Position numbers and translations under genes: made by a program. DNA of 62,331 nucleotides from Pseudomonadota bacterium (GTDB lineage: Bacteria; Pseudomonadota; Gammaproteobacteria; CALCKW01). The DNA lies in the NCBI GenBank assembly GCA_039196715.1, contig JBCCUP010000022.1, forward strand, positions 1 through 62,331. Direction: 5' to 3'. Of the stretch, positions 25,304-32,534 are shown piece by piece. Below the pieces are notes generated by a model. The model searched no databases and was not told the origin of the DNA. It saw nothing but the letters and a program-made list of their open reading frames with translations. Positions within the stretch are counted from its first letter, which is position 1. Every line of letters begins with the position of its first letter.

Positions 25304-26191
25304 TCAGCTGCCGGCCGGCGGTGAGTCGACGTACGGCAGCCGCTCGGTCGACGGTTGCCAGCTGCCCGCCGCGGTCAGCGCATCGAGGTGGTCGGCGATG
25401 CCGCCGAGTGTGGTGAACCAGACGTCGCGTTCGTTCAGGGTGCGCTCGATCCAGGCTTCGACCAACCGCCAGCGCGCGAGTCGACCGGTCAGAAACGGGT
25501 GCACGATCAGCATGAAGAACCCGCCGACCGCATACTGCGCCTCGAACTCCTCCCAGAAGCCTGCAAGGCCCGCACTCGGCGCCTGCACCGGCATCATGTA
25601 GCCGATTTCCTCGTAGTGCGCGAACGGCGGCCAGTCGTCGGTGCCCCAGTGCACCGGCATCTCGTACAACCCGCCGCGCGCGGTCTCGACCCGGTAGGGG
25701 ATATCGTCGGCCATCATCGAGCTGTCGTAGCGGAAACCGTGCTCGATCAGGAGATCCAGCACCTCGTCGGTGATGTTGTACACCGGAGCCCGATAGCCGG
25801 CCGGCGCACCACCGCACACCCGCGCATGCACGGCCAAGGTGCGATCGAACCACGCGCGCTGCTCACCGTAGGTCACGATCGGGTCTTCGTGCAGGTAGCC
25901 GTGGTAGCCGATTTCGTGTCCGCCTTGCAAAATGGCTTCGGCGGTCTCGGGGTAGGTCTCCAGGCACCAGCCCGGAATGAAGAAGGACTGCGACAAACCG
26001 AATCGGCGGTAGGTGTCGAGGATACGCGGCAAGGCCACGTTGGGCCCATACCGCCCCATCGAGGTCGGGTAGAGCCGTCGGTGGCTGTCGGCGGGCCTGG
26101 CGATGTGGATCAGGCTGTCGGCGTCCATGTCGAAGGTGATGGCGACGGCGCACCGTGCACCGTTTGGCCAGGGGATGGGGTTGCGCAACAT
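25304..26191 (-). CDS. Polysaccharide deacetylase-family protein
   Basis: A 295-residue NodB-fold enzyme. Motif 1 is AITFDMDAD (catalytic base and metal Asp), motif 2 is GYHGYLHED (H-x3-H metal ligands), and a later AGYRAPVY corresponds to motif 3 (R-x-P). The layout resembles HpPgdA/PuuE-like cytoplasmic deacetylases or amidohydrolases rather than secreted chitin deacetylases, since there is no signal peptide. ATG 26191 has GGAGG six bases upstream; the frame to 26377 overlaps the ATPase gene and is not used. It is the last gene of the polyamine-type ABC operon, so it may process the imported compound, for example by removing an acyl group from an acylated amine. That role is inferred. Confidence 0.85.
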   Translation of the reverse strand: MLRNPIPWPNGARCAVAITFDMDADSLIHIARPADSHRRLYPTSMGRYGPNVALPRILDTYRRFGLSQSFFIPGWCLETYPETAEAILQGGHEIGYHGYLHEDPIVTYGEQRAWFDRTLAVHARVCGGAPAGYRAPVYNITDEVLDLLIEHGFRYDSSMMADDIPYRVETARGGLYEMPVHWGTDDWPPFAHYEEIGYMMPVQAPSAGLAGFWEEFEAQYAVGGFFMLIVHPFLTGRLARWRLVEAWIERTLNERDVWFTTLGGIADHLDALTAAGSWQPSTERLPYVDSPPAGS

Positions 26192-26216
26192 GCCGTGCCT
26201 CCGTTCCGTGGGCGTG

Positions 26217-27296
26217 TCAATCGCCGTCGAGGACGTGCACGTCCTCGGGACGCCAACTGAGCCAGACCGTGTCACCACTGCTGAGCTCGTGCTGGTTGAG
26301 CTCGCGCTCCTGGACCTGGACCTTGAATTCGGTGCCGTCGTCGCTCTCGCAGAAGAGTGTGACCACCGAGCCAACAAACTCCTCGGATATCAACGTGCAC
26401 TGCACGCGGTTGGCGTCGTCGGGTGCCTCGGTCGACACCGACACACGGTCCGCCGAAACGACGAACTCGATCCGCGCCCCCTCACCTGCCGCGGTGCCGG
26501 GGACCCGGTAGCGGCCGGACGGGGTCGCCACAGCGGCGTCGCCGGCGTCGTTTCCGGTGACCTCGCCGGCCAGGATGTTGTTGCGGCCCACGAATTCAGC
26601 GACGAAGCGGTTCGCAGGTGCCCGGTAGATGTCCTTGGGTGTGCCGATCTGGTCGATCCGACCCTGGCTCATGATCACCACGCGGTCCGCCATGGCGAAG
26701 GCTTCGGACTGCGAATGGGTCACGTAGACGAAAGTGATGCCGAGCTCGCGCTGCAGTTGGGTCAGCACCGCCTGCATGCGGATCACGAGGTTGGCGTCGA
26801 GCGCCGAGAGCGGCTCGTCGAGCAACAACATCTCCGGCTCCATCACCAACGAACGCGCCAGGGCGACGCGTTGCCGCTGCCCGCCGGACAGCGTACTGAT
26901 GTCGCGGTCGGCAAAGGCCCCGATCTCCATGCGCTCGAGCCAATCGAGGGCGCGTCGTCGGCGCTCCGGCGCAGCCACGCCGCGCATCTTCAGTCCGAAC
27001 TCGACGTTTTCGCGCGCACTCAGAAACGGAAACAGGGCGAGCGATTGCCAGACCAACGGCGTATCCCGCTCGTGCGGTTTGACGTCGTTCATGAGCCGCC
27101 CGTCGATGTGGATCCCGCCGGTGGTCGGCGTCTCCAGACCCGCCAGCATGCGCAAGGTCGTGGTTTTGCCGCAGCCCGAGGAACCCATGATCGCGAGAAA
27201 CTCGCCGCGGGCGATCTCGAGGTTCATGTTCTCGACGGCGACGAAGTCGCCGAACTGCTTCCGCACCTGGCTAAAGCGGGCAAGTGGTTCAGACAT
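26217..27296 (-). CDS. ABC transporter ATP-binding protein (PotA/PotG type)
   Basis: A 359-residue ATPase of the spermidine/putrescine importer class. Walker A is MGSSGCGKTT (about residues 37-46), signature LSGGQRQRVALARS, Walker B LLLDEPLSALD, switch His in VTHSQSEA; a C-terminal TOBE domain (about 280-355, WLSWRPEDVHVL) follows. The Q-loop region reads VWQSLALFPFLSARENV. It overlaps the upstream permease gene by eight bases and is 25 bp from the deacetylase gene. It energises uptake through the two permeases next to it. The substrate could be a polyamine or another small cation or amino-acid derivative. Confidence 0.93.
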   Translation of the reverse strand: MSEPLARFSQVRKQFGDFVAVENMNLEIARGEFLAIMGSSGCGKTTTLRMLAGLETPTTGGIHIDGRLMNDVKPHERDTPLVWQSLALFPFLSARENVEFGLKMRGVAAPERRRRALDWLERMEIGAFADRDISTLSGGQRQRVALARSLVMEPEMLLLDEPLSALDANLVIRMQAVLTQLQRELGITFVYVTHSQSEAFAMADRVVIMSQGRIDQIGTPKDIYRAPANRFVAEFVGRNNILAGEVTGNDAGDAAVATPSGRYRVPGTAAGEGARIEFVVSADRVSVSTEAPDDANRVQCTLISEEFVGSVVTLFCESDDGTEFKVQVQERELNQHELSSGDTVWLSWRPEDVHVLDGD

Positions 27297-28086
27297 GGTG
27301 GCTGTGGCCCTTGACGCGACGGCTGATGAACACCACCTGGGCGAGCACGATCAGCGTGATGGAGATCAGAAAGACGAAGGTGCCAATGGCGTTCACCTGG
27401 GGATCGATGTTGCCTTGCACGATTTCGAGGATGACGACGGGCACGGTCTGGTTGAGCCCGGAGACGAACCACGCGACGGCAAACTCGTCGAAGGAGACCG
27501 CCGCCGCGAGGCAGAGCGCCGAGACGATTGCCGGCCGGCAGAACGGCAAAATGACGTGCCACATCGTCTGCCACTCACTGCCACCGAGGTTCCAGGCAGC
27601 CGACTCGAGATCGGGGTCCATCTGGTTCAACCGCAGCCGGATGATCGCCATCGCGAACGGCGCAGTAAGCACCGAGTGCGCGATGATGATCGACCCCAGC
27701 TGGCCCGACAAGCCAAGCTTGGACAGCCAGGCGAGCATGGCGAGCGCCATGATGATCAGCGGGATCGTCGGCGGCAGAAGAATCAGCGCGAGGAAGGCCC
27801 CCTTGAAGCGGAACCGGTAGCGGTAGTCGGAGTAAGCTGTGCAAAAACCCAGAAAGGTCGCGATCAACGCCGCACAGGCCGAGACCGTCAGCGAGTTGAT
27901 CGCGGCCTTCCAGACGTCGGGGTCCGCGAGGATCTTCTCGTACCATTCGGTGGAAAAGTCCCCCAGCGGGATCGTCGGAAAGCGCTGCGAATTGAACGAG
28001 AACACCAGGCTGAACGCAATCGGCGCAAACACGAAGGCAAACACGGCGAGCACATAGGCGCCAAACACCGCGTTGGACAGCCTCAC
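27289..28086 (-). CDS. ABC transporter permease (PotC/PotI type)
   Basis: A 265-residue inner-membrane permease with six hydrophobic helices and the binding-protein-dependent EAA loop in LESAAWNLGGSEWQTMWHVILP (about residues 155-176), where the ATPase docks. The N-terminal region (FSLVFSFNSQRFPTIPLGDFSTEWYEKIL) is typical of PotC proteins. I start it at GTG 28086, inside a GTGA overlap with the first permease; the longer frame to 28185 reads through that gene. It overlaps the ATPase gene by eight bases. Confidence 0.92.
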   Translation of the reverse strand: MRLSNAVFGAYVLAVFAFVFAPIAFSLVFSFNSQRFPTIPLGDFSTEWYEKILADPDVWKAAINSLTVSACAALIATFLGFCTAYSDYRYRFRFKGAFLALILLPPTIPLIIMALAMLAWLSKLGLSGQLGSIIIAHSVLTAPFAMAIIRLRLNQMDPDLESAAWNLGGSEWQTMWHVILPFCRPAIVSALCLAAAVSFDEFAVAWFVSGLNQTVPVVILEIVQGNIDPQVNAIGTFVFLISITLIVLAQVVFISRRVKGHSHHV

Positions 28087-28943
28087 CGAGCACCCCCTTT
28101 CCGGTAGGCAAAGGCAATCGCGGCGAACGCCACGGTGAAGAGCGTCGCCATCATCATGATGGCCACCACTGCAGCACGTGGCCACTGTTGCCCCGACTTG
28201 GTGGTGTCGAGGATCAGGATCGGCAGGGTTGGCTCCTGCGAGCCGCCGAGGTAGAACGGCGCGACGAAGTCACCGAAGCTCAGGATGAAACAGAACAACA
28301 TCGCGACGATCAGCCCGGTGCTCGCCAGCGGGATGATCACCCGCCACAGGGTCGCCAGCGGTTTGCAGCCGAGGTTGCGCGCGGCTTCGACCAGCGTCTT
28401 GTCGATATTCGCCATGCTGACCGTCTGGAGGATAACGGCGAGCGGCAGCGTCAGCGTGAGGTAACCGACCAGCGTGCCGAAGTGGGTGTTGAGCATCTTG
28501 AACGGCCCGAGTCCGACGTAGCCGAGCGCCGCGTTCAACACCCCGCTCTCGGCGAGGATCACATACCAGGAAAAGGTCCGCACGATGTACGACGAGAAGA
28601 AGGGGATGATCAGCAGAAAGATGGCGAAACGGCGGACCGATTCCGACGCTCTGAAGGCCAGCGCGTAAGCCGCCGGAAACGCGACCAGCATGGCGGTGAT
28701 CGCACTCACGGTGGCGATGAACAGCGTGTACCAGTAACTGTCCCAGAAGTAGCTGCGCGAGAGCATCTTCTGCCAGTTGACGAACTCGAACGCCTCGGTC
28801 ATCCGGTAGTTCTTCACCAGATAAAACGAGATCGCCACCATGAACAGCAAGGGGCCAACGAAGAACAACACCTGCCACAGGATGATCGGCAGCCGCCACG
28901 TGAGGGCGTAGACGTCGGGCTTGCGCGTCATGTCGCGCGACAC
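28083..28943 (-). CDS. ABC transporter permease (PotB/PotH type)
   Basis: A permease of 286 residues with six membrane helices; EAA loop LVEAARNLGCKPLATLWRVIIPLA near residue 190. The N-terminal LPIILWQVLFFVGPLLFMVAISF helix and the NWQKML...SYFWDSYWYTL segment are typical of PotB. Start is GTG 28943 or ATG 28931 (MTRKPDV); neither has a strong ribosome site. A 171-bp gap separates it from the binding-protein gene upstream, which holds nothing clear beyond a small palindrome (CTGGCCTGGCCAG), and may be the processing site that lets the binding protein be made in excess. Confidence 0.92.
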   Translation of the reverse strand: MSRDMTRKPDVYALTWRLPIILWQVLFFVGPLLFMVAISFYLVKNYRMTEAFEFVNWQKMLSRSYFWDSYWYTLFIATVSAITAMLVAFPAAYALAFRASESVRRFAIFLLIIPFFSSYIVRTFSWYVILAESGVLNAALGYVGLGPFKMLNTHFGTLVGYLTLTLPLAVILQTVSMANIDKTLVEAARNLGCKPLATLWRVIIPLASTGLIVAMLFCFILSFGDFVAPFYLGGSQEPTLPILILDTTKSGQQWPRAAVVAIMMMATLFTVAFAAIAFAYRKGGAR

Positions 28944-29114
28944 CGGCGACCACCCGAGGCACAGGGGAGAGTGAACTGCACGCGCCCTCCAGGCGTGGAA
29001 ACGGGGTCGTTGAATCGCCGACGGCCCTGGGCGTGCCGTGCAGCGCGGTCTGGCCAGGCCAGCAGGGTCCGTTGCGCACCGACCGATTGCCGGTGCACAC
29101 GGGCATCAGCGGTA

Positions 29115-30245
29115 TCAGGCGTTCTTGTACTCGGACCAGAAGTCGTTCCAGTCTTCGAGGCTCTGCTGCTGCGGGATATCGCGGTAGTGCACCCGGCCGT
29201 CGTTGATCAACGCAATCGGCTCGTTCGGCATGCCGTCCATCTGGTGGCTGCGCTTGGCTTCCGCCGGGTCCTGTTCGATCAGCGCCGCGCGGCCCGCCTT
29301 GGTGATGCAGAAGCCCGGGTACGCGAGCATCTGCGCCGATTTGACCTGACCGGCCGGCGACAGCATGTACTGGATGAACTTCTTGCAGATGTCAGCCTTC
29401 TCGCTGCCCTTGCCGATCGAGTAACTCTCGGTCCACTGGATACCGCCCTCTTTCGGAATCGCCGAGGCAACCGGAGCGCCATCGCGTTCGAGTGCACCGG
29501 TGATCCAGTCTCCGATGCCGCACATCGCCAGCATCTCACCGTTCTTCAGCCCGTTGAAGGTGCCGCCGTAATCGAAGTAGCCGCCGATCTGCGACCGCAG
29601 GCTCATCGTGGTGTCCTGCACCGCCTGCCACGCCGCGTCGTCGAGGTCCCAGAGCGCGGCGCCGTTGCCGTTCTTGAGGCTCATCATGCCGAGGCTCGGC
29701 AGGTGCCAGTCGAAGTGCCCGACCTTGCCGGCGAGTTCTTTCTTCCAGAAGGCGTCGTAGCTCGTCGCCTCCTCGGCACTGACCGCCGTGGTGTTGTACG
29801 ACACGCCCAAGTGGCCACAGCGCACCATCATCGAGTACAGCGTGCCGTCCTTCCAGTGCCCGGGAAACTCGGTGAAATCGCTGTGCAGCATGTCGTCAAA
29901 GGGGTAGTCGGCCGCGTCGAGCGGGTCGATGTAGCCCGCGGCGTTGAGCTGCTGCACGAACTCCGCGTCGGAGAGGATAAGGTCGTAGGTGCCCGGCGGC
30001 GACTGCGCGATCAAGGCGAGCATGTTGTCGCCACCAGCGTAGTACTTGGGTACGAATTTGACGTTGTTGGCTTCCTCGAACTCGCCGACGATGTCGGGCT
30101 CACCGTGGCCGTACCAGGCCAGCATGTTGATCTCGGTGGTGGTCGCCCACGCACGGCTGATGAAGGGCGCAGACAGGATAGCGCCGCCGCCCATGCGCAA
30201 GACGTCGCGTCTGTTCATCGATTTCCGGGGTGTGTCATCAGCCAT
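29115..30245 (-). CDS. ABC transporter periplasmic binding protein (PotD/PotF-like)
   Basis: A 376-residue solute-binding protein. The N-terminus (MNRRDVLRMGGGAILSAPFISRAWA) is a signal peptide with a twin-Arg-like RRDVLRM, so export by Tat is possible. The mature protein begins with the PotD-type INMLAWYGHGEPDIVGEFEEANN and later has TYDLILSDAEFVQQL and the GKGSEKADICKKFIQYML C-lobe segment. ATG 30245 has GGAG six bases upstream. First gene of the operon binding protein - permease - permease - ATPase - deacetylase. It reads away from the BtpA-like/PRTase pair across 245 bp, the likely site of both promoters, in which I see no box I would trust. Confidence 0.92.
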   Translation of the reverse strand: MADDTPRKSMNRRDVLRMGGGAILSAPFISRAWATTTEINMLAWYGHGEPDIVGEFEEANNVKFVPKYYAGGDNMLALIAQSPPGTYDLILSDAEFVQQLNAAGYIDPLDAADYPFDDMLHSDFTEFPGHWKDGTLYSMMVRCGHLGVSYNTTAVSAEEATSYDAFWKKELAGKVGHFDWHLPSLGMMSLKNGNGAALWDLDDAAWQAVQDTTMSLRSQIGGYFDYGGTFNGLKNGEMLAMCGIGDWITGALERDGAPVASAIPKEGGIQWTESYSIGKGSEKADICKKFIQYMLSPAGQVKSAQMLAYPGFCITKAGRAALIEQDPAEAKRSHQMDGMPNEPIALINDGRVHYRDIPQQQSLEDWNDFWSEYKNA

Positions 30246-30490
30246 GGTGTGCTCCGAAGGGTTGCTGTGAGAAGGCCATTGGGTGTCGTGATCGTCCGCG
30301 ACTCGGCACGCCCACGAAACGCCCCCAACCTATCAGAAACCGCGGTGCGTTTGAAAGCGAACAGGGTGGTGCGCCGGCGCACTACCGTGGGGCATTCGGG
30401 ACGCAACCCGGGCCATGGCCGCCTTGCCCCGCAGAGTGCTCGACCGCCCTTGCGCTTCGCAAACCGGTGCGCGCGACGTAGGATACGCGG

Positions 30491-31240
30491 ATGAATCGCA
30501 TCGACTTCCACGCCGCGTTCAAGTCCGTCGGCCCGGTGGTGTTGCCGGTCATCCACGTGCTCGACAGCGCGCGCACCTTGCAGAACGTGCGGGCCGTGAT
30601 TGCCGCCGGTGCGCCCGGCTGTTTTCTGATCAACCACGACTTCGAGCCCGCGCGGTTTCTGCCGATCATCCGCGACGTGCGCGCGCGCTGCCCGTCACTC
30701 TGGCTTGGCGTGAATTTCCTCGCGGTCACCGGACGACACGCGTTTCCGATGCTGGCGACCCTGCAGGCCGAGGGCTGCCGCGTCGATGCCTACTGGGCAG
30801 ATGACGCCTGCGTCGACGAGCACGGCCGCGACACCGAGGCCAGCGAGATCGCCGCGGTTCGCGCCAACAGCGGCTGGGACGGCTTGTATTTCGGTGGCAC
30901 CTGTTTCAAGAAGCAGCGCGAAGTCGCGCCGCGACACTACGCCAGCGCGGCACGCAACGCCGTGCCGCAGATGGATGTGGTGACCACGTCCGGTGTGGCC
31001 ACCGGCCACCAGGCCGACCTCGGCAAGGTTGGCACCTTCCGCGAGGCCATCGGCACCGCGCCACTCGCCCTCGCCTCCGGGATCACACCCGAGAACGCAC
31101 GCGACTACGGCGACGTCGACTGTTTCATGGTCGCCACCGGCATCAACCACCCCGACAATTTTTACGACATCGACCCCGACCGCCTCGACGCGCTGATGGC
31201 GGTGTCGCGACAGCTCGGCCAGGACACCGCACATGACTGA
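30491..31240 (+). CDS. BtpA-like TIM-barrel protein
   Basis: A 249-residue protein that appears to be a BtpA/SgcQ-type TIM barrel. Supporting segments: VVLPVIHVLDSARTLQNV at the start (BtpA PVIGVVHL position), the GWDGLYFGGTCF strand, and the C-terminal DVVTTSGVATGHQADLGKV ... PLALASGITPENARDYGDVDCFMVATGI, which looks like the phosphate-binding end of a TIM barrel (hxVGSGhTxxN). BtpA is linked to photosystem I assembly in cyanobacteria, but relatives elsewhere have no known role. Its stop lies eight bases inside the next gene, a phosphoribosyltransferase, so the two surely act together, perhaps in nucleobase or ribosyl-compound metabolism. Confidence 0.6.
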   Translation: MNRIDFHAAFKSVGPVVLPVIHVLDSARTLQNVRAVIAAGAPGCFLINHDFEPARFLPIIRDVRARCPSLWLGVNFLAVTGRHAFPMLATLQAEGCRVDAYWADDACVDEHGRDTEASEIAAVRANSGWDGLYFGGTCFKKQREVAPRHYASAARNAVPQMDVVTTSGVATGHQADLGKVGTFREAIGTAPLALASGITPENARDYGDVDCFMVATGINHPDNFYDIDPDRLDALMAVSRQLGQDTAHD

Positions 31241-31865
31241 CTCCGCCAAAGGCCCGCGCGACGACCGCTGGTACCTGAACATCATGGCGCCGAACACCAA
31301 AGGCGAACATTTTGCGTGGCTTGACCCGACCTCGATCTACATCAACCAACGCGCGTTCACCGACCTCCTCGACGACCTGATGAGCGACCTCGGCGAGGTC
31401 GACTACGATGTGGTCGCGGGCCTCGACGCCATGGGCTTTGTACTCGGCGCGGCGCTCGCCGCGCGTTCGGGTTGCGGCTTCCTGCCGATTCGCAAGGCCG
31501 GCAAGCTGTGCGTGGACACCGACAAAGTGTCGTTCAGCAACTACTCTGGCCGAACCCAGGACATGGAGATGCGTTTGCCGGCGTTTGCTGCGGGCACGCG
31601 GGTGCTGCTGGTCGACCAGTGGATCGAGACCGGTGGGACGATGCAAGGCGCTATTGAGCTGGTGCAGCGCCAGGCCGGCGTGGTGGCAGGGCTGGTGGCA
31701 ATCGCCATCGAGGCGAACCCGCAGACCGAGGGCTACCGTACCCGTTTTCCCTGCGTGTCGGCGGTGGTGCCGGGCTCACGCTGGCAAGACGAGTGCAACG
31801 CACAGACGCTCAGCAGCTTCGCGCACTACCGCCCCGAAGCGGCGTTTCCGACCTCCGACGCCTGA
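31233..31865 (+). CDS. Phosphoribosyltransferase-family protein (APRT-like)
   Basis: A 210-residue type I phosphoribosyltransferase. The PRPP loop is RVLLVDQWIETGGTMQGAIEL (family hhhhDDhhxTGGT; the second acidic residue is replaced by Q-W, with E just before TGGT). A family hood segment is seen at the N-terminus (IYINQRAFTDLLDDLMSDLG) and LPIRKAGKL matches the adenine PRTase FxPhRKxGKLP. So it resembles adenine phosphoribosyltransferase, though the changed PRPP loop and unusual length argue for a different base or substrate. It starts eight bases before the BtpA-like stop (ATG 31233), so the genes form a tightly coupled pair. Confidence 0.8.
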   Translation: MTDSAKGPRDDRWYLNIMAPNTKGEHFAWLDPTSIYINQRAFTDLLDDLMSDLGEVDYDVVAGLDAMGFVLGAALAARSGCGFLPIRKAGKLCVDTDKVSFSNYSGRTQDMEMRLPAFAAGTRVLLVDQWIETGGTMQGAIELVQRQAGVVAGLVAIAIEANPQTEGYRTRFPCVSAVVPGSRWQDECNAQTLSSFAHYRPEAAFPTSDA

Positions 31866-31886
31866 GCGCTCACACGCCCCTCAGGC
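31860..31886. terminator. Hairpin holding both stop codons of a convergent pair
   Basis: GCCTGAG (31860-31866) pairs with CTCAGGC (31880-31886); the TGA of the PRTase gene and the reverse-strand TGA of nth fall inside the two arms. Likely bidirectional 3'-end structure, without a U-run. Confidence 0.45.
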
Positions 31887-32534
31887 CTTGCGTGTGACCA
31901 CCGGTTTGCGCCGGCGCGGGTAACAGGTTCGACAGATCTCGCAGACCGTGCCATCACAGCCGCGCGCGGTGCAGTGCTCGCGCCCGTAGAAGATGATCTG
32001 CAGGTGCAAGGCATTCCAGCTCGATTCGGGAAAGAGCCTTTTCAGGTCGCGCTCGGTCTGCTCGACGCTCTTGCCGTTGCTCAGGCCCCAGCGTTGCGCG
32101 AGCCGGTGAATGTGGGTATCGACCGGCATCGCCGGCACACCAAAGCCCTGACTCATGACCACCGACGCGGTCTTGTGCCCCACCCCCGGCAACGCTTCGA
32201 GCGCCTGCCAGTCCGCCGGTACCTCACCGCCGTGCTCGGCCACCAGGATCTCCGAGAGGCGGGCGATGGCCTCGGCCTTGCGCGGTGCGAGGCCGCAGGG
32301 TTTGACGATGCGCGCGATGGTCTCGAACGGCACCGCGGTCATCGCGGTGGCGTTGTCGGCGTGCGCGAAGAGCGCGGGCGTGACGGTGTTGACCCGCGCA
32401 TCGGTGCACTGCGCCGAGAGCAACACGGCCACCAGCAAGGTGTAGGTGTTGCTGTGGTCCAGAGGTACCGGTGTCTCGGGGTAGAGCGCCTGCAGGCGGG
32501 CCATGACGTAGTCGGCCCGCTCGGCCTTGCGCAT
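31881..32534 (-). CDS. nth: Endonuclease III (DNA glycosylase/AP lyase)
   Basis: A 217-residue base-excision repair enzyme (E. coli Nth 211) that removes oxidised pyrimidines. The HhH motif with the catalytic Lys is LPGVGHKTASVVMSQGFG, and the catalytic Asp is in MPVDTHIHRLAQRW. The C-terminal iron-sulfur cysteines do not follow C-x6-C-x2-C-x5-C: the tail CTARGCDGTVCEICRTC has five Cys spaced x4, x4, x2, x2. This can still give four ligands (C-x9-C-x2-C-x2-C). ATG 32534 shares its A with the relA stop (TGATG), so it is the last gene of a ybbA-ybbP-relA-nth unit. Confidence 0.93.
   Translation of the reverse strand: MRKAERADYVMARLQALYPETPVPLDHSNTYTLLVAVLLSAQCTDARVNTVTPALFAHADNATAMTAVPFETIARIVKPCGLAPRKAEAIARLSEILVAEHGGEVPADWQALEALPGVGHKTASVVMSQGFGVPAMPVDTHIHRLAQRWGLSNGKSVEQTERDLKRLFPESSWNALHLQIIFYGREHCTARGCDGTVCEICRTCYPRRRKPVVTRKA

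Noticed and set aside
28188-30494. Plus-strand open frame of 768 codons opposite the ABC permease and binding-protein genes
   Set aside because: Same antisense pattern; the minus-strand genes have the transporter motifs.
30491-31240. Calling the BtpA-like gene a known salvage enzyme
   Set aside because: Only TIM-barrel and BtpA-type segments can be seen; no catalytic residues can be assigned.
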